Source: Cynocephalus volans
Lineage: Eukaryota; Chordata; Mammalia; Dermoptera; Cynocephalidae
Length of the DNA: 64,000 nt
Reading direction: 5' to 3'
Assembly: GCF_027409185.1 (NCBI RefSeq)
Contig: NC_084471.1
Location: forward strand, 6,850,535-6,914,534
In this document: positions 1-12,271 of the stretch, piece by piece
Numbering within the stretch: position 1 is the first letter of the stretch
Layout of the letters: every line of letters begins with the position of its first letter
Made by a program: the position numbers and the translations under genes
Notes under the pieces: generated by a model
Told to the model about the DNA's origin: nothing
The model's database searches: none
The model's input: only the letters and a program-made list of their open reading frames with translations

Positions 1-81
1 TCTCAAACCTGCCACCGTCCTTCCGGGTACCCACCTTCCAGGCTCTCAGGAAGCAGCCTGGGCATTTTCAAATACATGCAT

Positions 82-210
82 GGGGCTGGCAGGTTAGCTC
101 AGTTGCTTAAAGCGCAGCCTTATAACACCAAGGTCATGGATACAGATCCCCATACCAGCCACCAGCCATCAAAAAAAAAAAAAAAAACAAAAAAAACCAA
201 CAAAAACAAA
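82..210 (+). repeat. tRNA-Ile-derived SINE (CYN/t-SINE type), monomer
   Basis: The unit has an A box (TTAGCTCAGTTG), an Ile-type anticodon arm, a degraded B box and a pyrimidine-poor A-rich tail at 171-210. An imperfect target duplication flanks it (aaatacatgcatg at left, aaatatgtgcatg at right). There is no tRNA-unrelated body, as expected for colugo t-SINEs. Confidence 0.85.
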
Positions 211-462
211 TATGTGCATGATCCGCTGGCTCTTTCTCAAGAGCCAGCCAGATGTCAGCCCAGATGTCATTCGGGCCTCGAGGACAAGGTACATCTGTCC
301 ATGGGTACCAGGCAAACATGACCAAGAAAAGGAGGCAGGTTGCAGGAAGTCAGTCGCTTTACTCTGGGTCCAGATACCTCCCTTCCCACTTCCCCCCACG
401 CACACCCCAACATGGTAACACAGGCCACGAAAAGGGGCAGGTTGGTGGTGGAGAAAAGGAGG

Positions 463-580
463 ACTTTGGAGTCAGGCAGATCTGGGTGTAACTGCCCATC
501 TGGGTGTGTGACCTTGGGCAAGCTAACATCTCCAAGTGCCAGTTTCATCATCAATAAAAACAGCAGCACAACCTTAATAA
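463..580 (+). repeat. MIR SINE fragment
   Basis: The core 'gtgtgaccttgggcaagc' followed by the 'cagtttcatcatc' segment is the MIR core order. It is diverged, as expected for an element that predates placental mammals. Confidence 0.75.
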
Positions 581-1117
581 GGACTTCTCTGGGGAAGGAA
601 AGACAGAGGCCACCATGCGGCACGCCCTCTGCAATGCTCATCCAACACGGTATCTCGTCTAAATTAGGGAAGCAGACAGGGTTTGTAGGACCCAGGTCAT
701 GAGCTTGGGACTCCACATCCAGGGCTCCTTCCATCAGGGGCTCTGCAAAACAGCCTGGTTCTCAGGGACCTGGTGTTTGTGTTTGTATGGATGTCACCAA
801 GCCCCACTAACCAGCCCACACATCTTTCCACACCCCCCATCGATTACTTTCCTAGTTGTAAAGAGTAACTCCCTGCCAACACCATCTCTAATTTTTAAAT
901 TGGCCGTGTGTGGGTGGCCTTCCTACCAAAGCAAAAGGGCAATGAAGACGTGCTGTTCCCCGAACACCTGCACAGGTTCATGTCTCATGGTGTCCACCCA
1001 ACGACTGCCTTCTCCCCTTCAAAGACAGCCCACCCTGCTCACGAGCCCAGGGCATGCTTCTGTGTGTTGCCCCCACGCTCTGGAAGCAGACAGGACTGGA
1101 AGATCTGAAAGACTCAC
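581..1117. other. Unassigned intronic sequence
   Basis: No repeat, exon or RNA gene recognised. ORFs here lack splice context and known motifs. Confidence 0.5.
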
Positions 1118-1523
1118 CATGTGTTGTGATGACTTGTTGGAGTCCTAACGCCCGGTGCCTGTGAATGTGACCTTATTTGGAAATAGTGTCTTTGCAGATA
1201 TAATCAAGTTCAGATGACATCATTAGGGTGGTAATCCAAAATGACTGGTGTCCTTAAAAGAACAGAAGGCGGAGACAGAGAAGATGGCCCGTGCAGACAG
1301 AGGCAGAGACTGGAGTGACGCAGCACAAGCCAAGGAACCTGGGCCACCAGGAGTAGGAAGAGGCAGGAAGGACCCTCCTCTAGAGCCTCCAGAGGGAGCA
1401 CAGCCCTGCGACACCTTGATTTCAGACTTGTCACCTCCAGAACTATGAGAGAAGAAATTTCTGTTGTTCTAGACCCCCCAGTTTGTGGTCATTTGTTACA
1501 GCAGCCCCAGGACACTAACACAG
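1118..1523 (+). mobile_element. MLT1-type LTR (ERVL-MaLR), solo
   Basis: Contains the ordered MLT1 landmarks: 'gtgaccttatttggaaatag', 'tggtgtcctta', 'caagccaaggaac', 'acaccttgatttcagact', 'cctccagaactatgag' and the 3' end 'cactaacacag'. It is a solo LTR with no internal retroviral sequence beside it. Confidence 0.85.
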
Positions 1524-2579
1524 CATGCCACTCCAGGACGGCCAGGTCACATCTGCATCTGTGCATGGCTGCACTTGGCCCTGGAGAGCCGTGCATTTGT
1601 TGGGAGATTCCTGAGTGCTTTGAGGCTGTCCTTTACATCTCACCAGGCCCCACCAGACTGCAGACCACACCCTCCCGAGGGAAGAATCCATCTCTAAGGC
1701 TGAGAGAGGTGAGCAGAGGGGATTTCTAGCAGATGGGGCCCGGGACCGGCCAGAAGAATGGACTCACAGAACAGAGGACTGGAGAGAGGACACAGGACTG
1801 CAGGGATGGCTGCCTTTTTGCTGTTCTCCACACGGATGGGTGTTTCCCTAACTCAGGTGTCGTGCAAGCCATTCTTCCCATAAGGGTCACCTCGTGGGGA
1901 AACTAACAACAGCCCCGCACTGGAGAGGCTGCGCTCTCTTCCTGGCCTCTTCCAGACCAGCCGTCCTCCTTGCTGGACACTCCCAGGTCCCGGCCCTGCT
2001 CCTACCTCCCCTCTTCAGCGCCCTCTGGTGGGACCTCAGCAGCTGGCCCAAGGCCCTGTGCTCCCACCTCTAGTTGTCCTGGCAACTGGGCACCCTCCCT
2101 TCCCAAGGAAGGATGGGGCAGTGGCAGGCAGAAAAGCCACTGGGCTCTGGTAAGTGTGTGCTATGGACACTGGTGACAGCTGGGGCCAGGCAGGGACAGC
2201 CAGACCAGCCAAGTGTGTAGCCAGCATCCTGTGCAGCCTGGACAGCTGCTATCCAGAGGCAGCACTGACCAGAGCCCAGGGGACAAACACTAAAGGATGG
2301 CCTCCTGTCGGTCCTGCTCCCGTAGTCAGTCCTGCCGGCAACAGAACAGACTGTGGGCTCAGAAACAGCAGGGCTCGCTGGCATGGCCAGGATTCTTTCT
2401 GTTCCTCTCCTGGAAGCCTCGTCCAGGCTTTAGATGACCAGCCCCTTCTCATACTTCCAGACAGCCCCTCCCAGACCCCCACACCAACCATCCCCTGAGT
2501 GACTAGCACAGCATCCTGCTTCCTTCCTGCTCCAGCTCGTCCCACTCTCTTATTGTTTTATGTTGCAATAAACTGTGTG
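1524..2579. other. Unassigned intronic sequence with one CTCF-like site
   Basis: No coding exon or clear repeat recognised. A CTCF-like motif is listed separately at 2018-2031. Confidence 0.5.
2018..2031 (-). promoter_or_regulatory. CTCF-like motif
   Basis: Read on the minus strand, CCACCAGAGGGCGC fits the CTCF core consensus CCASYAGRKGGCRS at every position. Binding is inferred from the motif only. Confidence 0.45.
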
Positions 2580-2694
2580 TCTCCAACTCGAGCCAAAGCT
2601 CCCGAGCACAGGTCTCTGTCTTCATCCTCGGAGCCCAACACAGGGTCTGACACATAGTAGGTCTTCAAGAGTGTCTGCTGAATAACTGAATAAA
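2580..2694 (+). repeat. L2 LINE 3' end
   Basis: The tail 'gacacatagtaggtcttcaa' followed by a 'gctgaataactgaat' end is the L2 3' terminus; the preceding 'gagcacaggtctctgtcttcatc' fits the upstream segment. Confidence 0.75.
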
Positions 2695-2699
2695 ATCTC

Positions 2700-2770
2700 C
2701 CTCACAATCATACCTCCTCCAGGGTTATGGATTAAATGAGGGAACATGTAAAAATGCCAGCAATGCTCAG
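2700..2770 (+). repeat. MIR SINE 3' fragment
   Basis: 'gggttatggattaaatgag' and 'catgtaaaaatgccagc' match the MIR 3' half in order. Confidence 0.6.
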
Positions 2771-2989
2771 CAGGTCCATTTGGAGGACCTGCCTCCTCTG
2801 CCTTCTACAAGTAATACCTGTTTCCGTTCAAGTGAACCCCAAATTTCAAATGTTGGCCCCACTTCCTCAGCTGCACAGAGACCACCACATTTGGAGAAAA
2901 TAACTGTAGGGATACCTTTTAATAAAAGCAGTCTGGCTTTTATACAAATTTTACAGCACAATTATGAAAAGATTTGGCCTAGTGTGCGC

Positions 2990-3215
2990 GTGTTCATTCA
3001 CTCATCCAACAACCACTTAGTGGACGTCCACTAACATCAGGCCTGGCACCAGGCACTGTTAAGCCAGGGGAGGACTTGGACAGGCCCCGCCCGAGGTCCT
3101 CAGTGTCCGGAAGACAAATACTGGATGTATCTGAGAATGCTGGGGGGCTCAGGAGGGAAGGAGGAGTAGTCCAAGGAGGCTTCCTGGAAGAGGCAACCTT
3201 AGGGTGGAGAGTTTC
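2990..3215 (-). repeat. L2 LINE fragment
   Basis: Reads as the reverse of the L2 3' end: 'ttcattcactcatccaaca', 'gcaccaggcactgtt', then 'ggaggcttcctggaagaggc'. Confidence 0.7.
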
Positions 3216-3944
3216 TGACCTGCAGGGTGGAGGCAGAGGGTGACATCCCCACGTTCCCAGTAGATAGGGGACTTAGTGATAACTGAAGCTTGTCCTTTTG
3301 CTCTGGGTTGTCCTATAGCAGGAAGACGGCTAATAAGCCAGGAAGACAGAGGATGCCTCTGAAGCCTCCGTCAGCAAATTGCTGGCTCTTCCTTCTCAAG
3401 TTCCATTCTCTCATCCCATTCCATGCCCAGCTCGAAATTCCCCAACCCGAAAGAGCTGTGAGAGATGGCCTGTGGGGTGCGGACAGGGGCTATGGGAGCC
3501 GGCCCCATCGGGGAAGGAAGTTGGCCTCCGTCGAGGGCCAGCCTGCCCACACTCCCACCCTGAGCGTGCTCAGGCTCCCAGCAGCCTGCGGGGTGAACGG
3601 AGGCTCCGCGAGCGGGGCACCTGCCCAAGGAAGGGCGGAGAAGTGGACGCATTCATACTTCATCCAAATCTATGCAATTACAAAGTCCTTTCCACAAAAT
3701 TACAGATGCGGGGAAGTCAGACATTTAAGGAATCTTCCAATGTTCTTAGAGTCTTAGATGCCCGTAGGTAGAGCGGGAGGGAGGGAAGGAGGGAGGAGGC
3801 AGAATCCAGGGAGCTGGCGGTGCAGGAGAACGACAGCGCTGCCCTTCCCTTTCCTGGGTCCTCGCTCTGGGCCAGGCGTGGATGCCTGCGGGTCCTCAGC
3901 AAGCCAGGGAGCGGGCGACCTCGCCGTCTAACCTGCTAATCGAG
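3216..3944. other. Unassigned, locally GC-rich intronic sequence
   Basis: There is a small CpG-richer patch around 3590-3620 and a purine-rich (GGGA-like) stretch around 3775-3800. No gene is supported. Confidence 0.45.
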
Positions 3945-4035
3945 GAGGAAAATAAAGCTTAGGGAGGGTCAAGGAAATGGCCCAAGGTCTCGTGGTGAGG
4001 AAGATGTGGAGCTGGGGTCTGTGTCCTCCCTGTCC
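3945..4035 (-). repeat. MIR SINE fragment
   Basis: 'aatggcccaaggtctcgtgg' and 'tggagctggggtctg' match reverse-oriented MIR. Confidence 0.6.
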
Positions 4036-5351
4036 TCCTAGTTGAGGAGCCAGAATAAGCACATGTTCATTGACTTGAGCCCGATCATGACATCTGCGTC
4101 CTCGAACACAACAGAAGACGCTAAGCTTGGAAGGAGGGGACGAGACTGACTCCAGACAAGACCTGGGGGGCAAAGGCAGAACAGGGCCCAACCACAGGCT
4201 GCGGGGAGCACCAAGGACCACAACAGAGGGGTGGTCTCGGGGGGGTCCTCAAGCTGCAGGAGCCCGGGGACACCTTTTCTAACAGAAAGCTTCACAGACC
4301 TCCTCCTCTCATCGGCGGCTGCACATTCAGACCGGGAAAGCACAGTCGGCGTGGCTTTTAAGTTCGCTTGCATTTTAGGAAGCCCCGTGAAACTGAAACA
4401 CAGCAGCACATACGAGAAGATAGCTATTTACAGGGTCTCCGGCAGTATTTCCCAAAGTGAGCTCCACAGGCATGGATGCTCTCAGGTCTTACAGGAATTG
4501 AGCAAGGGTCAAGGAAGTGGAAGGGACCCTGGGGTATACAAAGCTTAACAGACATCTTTTCCTGCAGGACTTCTCAGAGCCTCGACTCTGCCCATGCACC
4601 TCCTCCAAGGGGAGCGGGCCGAGTACTTCCTCGCCCACCCACCCAGTACTGGTCCCGGAATGCTCTCTGGGAAACACTGTGGTGAGTGAACCTGGGCTCC
4701 AGGACCCTTTACAGTGACTCCTGCCCCAACAGGCCAGGGTTGGGGGTCCTGGGCTGGAGTCCAGGGCAGGGGGCCGTGACAAGGAACCACTGGCTTGAAA
4801 TAGGTCTGACAAGGCTCTAGCCTCAGGAATTAAAATCTGCCTCCTGGGTAAAGAGAATCCAGCCCCTTGGTTAGAAAGAGCAAGACAGGCAAAGCCCATC
4901 AAAGGCCCCGAGGGTCTGCCTCATGCCCAGCTGCCAAGCCCTGTCTCCGCAGTCCCCTCCTACACTGCACGGAAGAGCCACTTGGCCTGGTTCAATCACT
5001 TCTGTGCCTTTTACTGCAAGGTCCATTGTCTCTGAAGGGCTGCCTCAGAGAACATGAGTGAAGGGCCCCTGTTCAGTTTCCTTGCGTCCTCCTCCAGCCG
5101 CTGGCTCCTCTAAACGACCTCGCACATCCACAGCAAGCTTGCCGGAGGACTGCAAGCGGTCAAAGGCAAAACAGCTGCGACTGGACACAGTGTCTCTTTC
5201 CTTAAGGAAACACCAGGCAGACTCAGAGAGAATGTGTATTCTTTATCCCACCACATTGCTGGGAGCCTGCACAGTGTTGGAACCACATTAGCACGTGAAT
5301 AACCACCACCAGCTCACTCAGTCCCTTAAGAAGGGTCCCAGCAGGCAGCCT
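4036..5351. other. Unassigned intronic sequence
   Basis: No repeat family or exon recognised. ORFs overlap in several frames without any conserved motif. Confidence 0.5.
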
Positions 5352-5575
5352 TCAAGCCGAGGTTAAGAGCACTGACTAGAGAGCCAGGCTGTCGGATAAA
5401 CTCCTGATTCCCCGTTCTCATTCTCTGTGTGACCTTGGCCAGGCTACTTAACCTCTCTGGGCTTCAGTTTCCTCACCTGTAAAAATAAGGTTGTTATATG
5501 GATAGCAGGAGGCAAAGCCCATGAAGAGGTTGGGACAGTCTCTGGGACACAGGAAGCTCAGCACATATGCACTGT
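5352..5575 (+). repeat. MIR SINE, nearly full length
   Basis: The ordered landmarks 'ggttaagagcactgactaga', 'gtgtgaccttggccaggcta', 'cttaacctctctgggcttca' and 'cctgtaaaaataaggttgtt' are all visible. Confidence 0.85.
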
Positions 5576-6959
5576 ACCGCTGTTCCATTTCACAAGCAGG
5601 AAAACCAAGCACAGGGTGGCTGGGCTGGCACCTCAGTGGGCGCTAATAAGGCAGAGCCAGGCTCACCCCCAGGCCTGCCCAACACAAAGCACCTTCCACT
5701 GACCGCTGCCCCCCAAAGACAAGACAGACCAAATCTCTTATCCCGTGTTGACCAGAGAAAAGTCAGACACTGGCCAAGGACCAAAGCTCACTAAAGAGAA
5801 ACCCATTCTATCAGACACCTCTCGCAAAAAACCTTAATTGCATCTCATCCCTGAAAACATTCCAAATACCGTTCTTCTCGGCCAAAGATCCACATGCCAC
5901 AACCAGAGTGATAGAAAATTCATTCCACAAGTCAGACCCTGTCCCTCCGCACGGCGAGATAGCTGAGGGTCCTACTTTCCCACAGTCCTAACACCACATC
6001 CCTCACCTTCCTGGGAAAAGCCAAGCAGCCAGCCCAGGGTCCATCGCAGCAAAAAAATAGATAAATAAAAGTCCTCCCATAAAGCAGAAAAGGAATTATG
6101 GGCTGGCCTGGGTTTAACTCCTGCTGACAATGAGAGAAAACTTGGAGGACTCACTGGTGCAGAGGGCACGCTGCAGGGGGTGTTAGGACCCTCCAGGCTG
6201 CTCCACGGATGCGTGTGGCCGGCTGTGGTGGGACAGACAGGGCGCTCACGCTGCGTTCATATAGGGACGGGCAGGGAGCCACCATGACTTGCAATTCAAG
6301 GAAAAGGGCTCTTCAGGAAGACTCTGAGGAAGGCCACAAGGGATGAAGCTGCCAGGAGGACAGGGTTGTCTTTAAACGATAGGACTCGGCTGACCACAGA
6401 ACATCAGTTCTGTCTTTGCTCCCAATGGCCACGCAAACTGATCCCCAGGAAAACAAAGCCACAGCACATAGAGAAGGAAGGAAAGGAGGGTCCAGTCCTC
6501 TGCTGTGACTTAAGGCACATTTGGCTCAGTGAAGAAACTGAACCACGGACGCTGGCCTCTGACCCGCCCCAGCTCCCGTCTGGGCCTCGGGACAGGAGAG
6601 GTGAACGGGTCTGCAAGCTCGCAGGGCCTGGGTCTGCATCCCCACCCGGACGGAAGGCGACGTCACCTTGCAAGATGCCAGTGGTGTCGGGAGGAACAAA
6701 CGCTAATGCGCTGAGCACTTGTCACCCCGTTTCCAGGACAACAGAAATCAAATACCAGAAACAGAAGCCAACGTGACGCTGAGTCCACCCCAACTGTGGA
6801 GGCTGGCAGGCTTGCTTCCGGCAGCTCCCATTTCACCGGGGTGGAGGGGCTGAGGAAGGTTCTAGAATGGGGAGGGGGAGCAGAAGTGGAGACACACCCA
6901 CCTTTGCCAACAACTCGCCCCCACTTTCCTTAGCCACCGGACTCTACCGAGTTTCAAAG
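5576..6959. other. Unassigned intronic sequence
   Basis: No repeat family, exon or RNA gene recognised. Confidence 0.5.
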
Positions 6960-7130
6960 CCAGGCCCAGCAACCCCCAGCTGGGTGACATGGCAGGCCAC
7001 CTGAGTGTGTCTGGGTTCCTCGTCTGTAGAATGGGGCTAGTAACAATAACCAGCCTCACGGGGATGCCGTGGGATCAATGAACTTCCAAGCAGCTAGGAA
7101 GCACTATTAGCTCCTATTTATTAGGATTAT
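6960..7130 (+). repeat. MIR SINE fragment
   Basis: 'gggttcctcgtctgtagaat' followed by 'ggggatgccgtgggatcaat' matches the MIR 3' half. Confidence 0.7.
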
Positions 7131-9179
7131 TACCAATCCCCCGACTCCCAGAGGAAACCCATCCACCAAGGCTGACCTCTTACGTGTTGCTGGATGAACA
7201 CAACACCCCCCAGGTTTGCTTCAGCAGGGAGTGAGTGAGCCCCACAGGAAGGCCAGTGTTCCCCACTGGCAGAGGCTTCAGGACAGCAGCTGTCTGGGAC
7301 ACACTGGCCTCCTCCCGGGGCACTTGGCAGCCCACCCCAGGGCCAGCCAGGATCAGCAGTGAGGTCCCACCCTCCCGGGCCCCCTGCCACCCGCACAATC
7401 CACTCCCACTAGACTTGGCACAAACCAAGGGCCATCCAGAGTCGAGACCGGGACCTGTAGCAGCAGCTACATGGAACCCAAAGCGGCTGTGGTCCCCAAA
7501 GCTGACTTTGGTTTATTACTTCAAAAAGAAAGGTAAACTGGATGACGACTCTCAAGAAGGGGTAGAGTCCACCCTAGCCATCTGCCTGGTATACAGTAGG
7601 CACTCAATGTTTGCTGTATCACCATTTTCATTTCTTTTTAGCAGCTTTAAAGAAGGATCAAGGCTTCCTTTTAAAAGGTAGAAGGAGTAACAAAATACAA
7701 ACTTCTTCTGAGAAGGCCACAACGGAGCAGCCCACAGCAGGGGACAGGGACGTCCTCGACACAGCTACGGGGCTATCGCTTCCCCTGCTTCATCTGGGGG
7801 TGACGAAGGTGGTGGATAAAGTTTTCCCACAAAACACCAAAATTAGTCAGTGAGCACTGGGGGCCCAGCTGGAGAGAAAGAGCCCAGGTTTAGAGTCTCG
7901 GAGGCCCCCTCTGTCTGCTCGCGGGAAGCCAGGCTGGAAACCACATATGCCCCGAGGGCCTCGCGCCAGCCACAGCAGAACCCAGGGCCTCGCCTAGCAC
8001 ACGGCGTCAAACCCCAGTACATGCCACCCTCCTTCCTCCACAAAACCCTGCACATTCCCTAATCGGTTCATACAGCCAGTCGAACCCAGGAAATCAATGA
8101 AAGAACAACTCACAAAGGCCCCTCCAGCCCTGAGCACCCTGATTCTAGAGCTATCTGGAATCACGTTTTGTTACTCACTATGAGACCTCTCCTAGCCCTG
8201 CAGGTGAGGGCTGCCCTTCTTCAAGGTCATGCCCTTTAGCCTCCAAGGGTCTCCTGATCAGAAGCAATAGAACGCTCTTTGACACTAACCCCAGCCTCTA
8301 AAAACCCGGCTGGGCCTTTCAAGCACATGCACAAACACTTCCTGCTCTAACCAAGCATCTTTTTGCTCTTTGGACATTGCCCTCATCTACTTCCAGGTCA
8401 TATGTCATTCCTCTCCCCAAAACATGTCACAGGGAAAAGGAATCCAAGACACTATGGCTTGGAAGAAATGGCCACCTGGAATGCCACTCTGGGACACACG
8501 CCTCGGCTGTGGTGTGTCTTTAACCAGGTCACAAGAAGTACCCTTGAGTGCCAGTGGTCTCAACGGGAAGGAAGATCGTGCTGGTGTGGTCAGTCCCATG
8601 TATGATCCCCAGGCGGCTTGAGAGGAATGTCCCGTTCCCCAATCCCCAGCACCACCCTTCTGCTCTTCCACGGCTGGGCATGAGCTGGACACAGTCAAGA
8701 ATGTCCGCATGACCCCCACAGACCAAGGAGGAAACCATCCAGGCCTCTCTAATCAAGGATGGGGCCAGGCCCCGGGAGACCACGCCTGGGAAGCAAGAGA
8801 GAATGTGGCAATGGTGCAAATCAGCTCAGCCAGAACAGGGCCTCCGAGCTGGTTCAGTCCATGACAGCTTTTCCTATGACCTGGAGCAAGTCACCTCCCA
8901 ACATCCACACAAGAGGCAGCTGGCTGCCCGAACCCCACGAGCAGGGACCGTGTCCTTTTTGAGTGTGTATCCACAGCAGCAGGCAGGCCAGACATGAGTG
9001 AACGAACCAGAGGCCAGCCGTGACGAGCTGGTGCTGGAATGGGACCCTGGGGATTGCCACACCCCAGAAAGCCTTCCCTGACCTGACCCCGGCTACTACC
9101 GCACCATCCCTGTCTGCCACTCTCTAAACCACAATGCTGAGGGCAGGGACCAGAGGAAACACAGAGGGTGCTTATGAAG
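7131..9179. other. Mostly unassigned intronic sequence with small L2 remnants
   Basis: Short L2-like 3' remnants are visible near 7570-7618 ('tatacagtaggcactcaatg') and 8935-9005, and an L2-like 'gccttccctgacctgacccc' stretch starts near 9070. No coding exon recognised. Confidence 0.5.
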
Positions 9180-10022
9180 TAGTAAGAAAGACATATGTTG
9201 GTCTCTGCCCCCAGGCCCTGGCACAGAGCTACTAAACTCTGGTAAGTTCCTAAGAAACAGGGGTGCTAGGAGCATCTTTTATTCTAATATTTGATCTTTG
9301 ACCCCAGTTCCTGACACAGAGCTCCTACATCCTTTGGAATTTCCTGGATGATGGGAGCGTTTTTTGTTCTGATGAGGGGACCCTTGGTGGGCTCCTGGAT
9401 GGGGCTGGTCACCAGAAAGACCAAGACACGGTCAGAAGCTGGGAACTTTCAGCTCCAGCCCCCATCAAACAGGGGCTGGAAACGGAGTTAATAATCGATC
9501 ATGCCTCTGTGATGCAGCCTTCATAAAATCCTTCAAACTACAGGGTTCCGAGAGCTTCTGGACTCCTGAACACGTGGTGGTGCCTGGAGGGTGGAACACC
9601 CCAATTCCAGGGGAACAGAAGCTCCTGCACTCAAGACCCTTCCAGACTTTGCCCTCTGGACCTCTTCATGGGGCTGTTCATCTGTATCCTTCATGATATC
9701 CTTTATGAATCAACCCTTAACATAAGCAAAGTGTTTCTCTGAGTTCTGTGAGCCATCCAGGCAAACTAATTGAGCCTGAGGAGGCTGATGGTGGGAGCCC
9801 AATTCATCGCTGGTCAGTCAGAGGCACAGGTCAGAACATGGGGCTTGCAACTGGCATCTGAAGTGGGGCTGAGCCCTTGACCTGCGGGATCTAGCACTGT
9901 CCCCAGGTACACAGTGTCAGAACTGAATTACAAGTCACCCAGATGGTGTCCACCAGAGAATCTCTTGGCGTGTGGGGAGAAAACCCTGCAAGCCTGTGTC
10001 ACAAGTGCTACACAGAGTGGCA
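9180..10022 (+). mobile_element. Long ancient LTR-like element, family not assigned
   Basis: The segment carries a chain of motifs known from a placental-wide LTR: 'catgcctctgtgatgcagcc', 'gtgtttctctgagttctgtg', 'ctgagcccttgacctgcggg' and 'acccagatggtgtccaccag'. I recognise it as an interspersed repeat but cannot name the family with confidence. No internal viral genes are attached. Confidence 0.55.
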
Positions 10023-10085
10023 CGTCAGTAGAAGGAAAACGGTTTGTTGTTTCCTACTACAGCATTTGACAAATAATTGTCAAAG

Positions 10086-10684
10086 TACAGTCAATCCTCA
10101 TTATTCACGGGTCCTCTGTTTTCCAATTTGCCTGCTCACTAAAATGTGTCACCCTAAAACCAATACCCTTCACCCTTACACGATCATTCACGGACACACA
10201 CAAAAAGGCGAAAAATATGTCACCTGCTGAGCATGCTCCCGACTGGGGTCAAACAGGGTGACACTGCTGCTTGCTTCAGCTCTCATATGATAAACAAGTG
10301 TCCATTTCATGGTCTATTTAATGCCATGTTTTCTGCATTTTTGTGCTTTTGTGTTGGCGACTTCGCTGTTTAACATAGGCCCCTGAGCGCAGCGAAGCAT
10401 CATGCTCCCAAGCGCAAAGAGGCTCTGACGTGCCTTGCAGAGAAAGTACATGTTACATAAGCTTTGTTCAGGCTGTTGGCCTTGAGTTCAATGTCAATAA
10501 ATCGACAATACTAAATAGGGTGTCCTTAAACAGAAACATTCATAAGGCAAGGTTGTATATTGATCTGTTGCCACGAATGTGACCAGAGGCTCGCAGGAAC
10601 CCAGCCTGTATTTCCCCTGGGGTGTACAGTGCTTGTGATGACTTTACAGAACACAGCCACCACAAATAACAAGAACTGACTGTA
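10086..10684 (+). mobile_element. Tigger-type (pogo/Tc1-mariner) DNA transposon, internally deleted
   Basis: The ends form a terminal inverted repeat: 'tacagtcaatcctcattatt' at left and the reverse of 'aataacaagaactgactgta' at right, both bounded by TA as expected for this superfamily. The interior, 10380-10540, matches the start of a Tigger transposase reading frame (basic N-terminus, then the 'gagttcaatgtcaataaa' helix-turn-helix stretch) with stops and frame breaks. At about 600 bp it lacks the catalytic domain, so it is a dead remnant. Confidence 0.8.
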
Positions 10685-10879
10685 TCTGAGAAGGAGTGGA
10701 CTGAGGCGAGCACTCCACTCTGGCGGGCTCCTTCCACCTCTTGCCGTCCTACCCGGCTTCTCTTCCTGGGCAATATCAACCATAAGATCCCCTTGGCCTA
10801 TGCTCAAGGCACCCAGGGTTCTGACTTTTGTCTGGTTGTAGTGCCTAATACAGCTGGATTACCACAAGACATTGACCCA

Positions 10880-11233
10880 GTGTCCTAGCCCGTTTTGTGT
10901 TGCTATAACAGAATGCCTGAGGCTGGGCAATTTACAAACAATAGAAATTTATTTGCTTACAGTTCTGGAGGCTGGGAAGTCCAGGGTCATGGTGCTGGCA
11001 TCTGGTGAGGGCCTTCTTACTGCATCATCCCGTAACAGAAAGCAGAACGGTGGCAGAGTGCTAGAGAGAAGAGGGGGCCGACCTTGCTTTTACACAAGCC
11101 CACTCCCACCACCACTAACCCACTCCCGAGGTGACAGTAAATCACTTCTTAGTAGGCACCACCTCCCAACACTGTTGCTCTGGGGATTAAGTTTCCAACA
11201 CTGAACTTTGGGGAACACATTCAAACCACTGCA
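10880..11233 (-). mobile_element. MST/THE1-type MaLR LTR
   Basis: Read on the plus strand it shows the reverse-complement landmarks 'cccgttttgtgttgctataa', 'gcctgaggctgggcaattta', 'ctggcatctggtgagggcct' and 'tggggattaagtttccaaca'. It is a solo LTR. Confidence 0.8.
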
Positions 11234-12271
11234 TCCAGTAAAGTGCCACTGGGTGTAACTCACATTATGCCCAGGTTTCCTCACACCCAACCCAAATGCT
11301 GGGATTTCTGGAACCCCAAAGCTCCCAGCTCCGACCATCTTTCTCACCACTGACTTCTTCCAGCTCAGCCCAGGTTCATCCTAAAAGTTTCCTGTTGAAA
11401 GTGGGTCCTGTTCCCCCAGACACTGGGACTAAATATATCCCCATAACAATCAGCCATGGAATTCTAACACAAGAAGCCACCTTACATTACTGAGCGCACT
11501 TTCCACCTTCCCAGAACACAAGCAAGAATATTTCTTCGGATGCCAAGCAGAGAAGGCACGATCATGGTGGAGGAAAATGCAACCCGGGTGCGTCACTCCC
11601 ACCCTCCACCATGTGAAGCAAACACACCACAGGGAAAATGCTATTTAAAACCAAATGACAGCAGTCTTTGCATCTGTTTAATAACACATCTTCTGTACCT
11701 GTCAAACAAGCTAAGTGAGACTTTTTAAAGCAAAAGAGGCATGACATCTTTTTTAAAAGCTTTTAAGCCAAGACAATCAATACCAAGTACACAACGCTAC
11801 GAATTCACATGCAGCACCCACACTGCGTGGCGACGGGCGTCTCTTCCCTCCTGAGCACGAGGCTGGGGTACCACACCCGCTCATCCCCCTCCCCAAGGCT
11901 GACACTGAGTAGCATTTATCTTAAAGGAGTAAATGTCAGAAAAACCGCCGTTTACCTTACGGCTGACAAATTATACAGAATGTAATGATACAGCAGAAGT
12001 AAGCCGAAAAGGGCTTATCAGTTTGTCAGCTCTGGGCACTGTGCAAACACAAGCCTCGTGGTCTTTTCTAATCAAAAGAGCACAAACCCTCCACCCCTTT
12101 CCCTTTGGCACCAAAAACAGTCTTCAAAATGAGCCACTGAGTGTGCAGAATCAAGATAAAATACAGTCAGCTATGTCTTTACTACTTAGCCTTCTCCACT
12201 TCCTCCTCTAAGAAAAAAATAGCGAGAACAGTGACAATATAACTACGGGGTTTGGGGCACTCAGCACCAGG
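11234..12271. other. Unassigned intronic sequence
   Basis: No exon or repeat family recognised. Confidence 0.5.
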
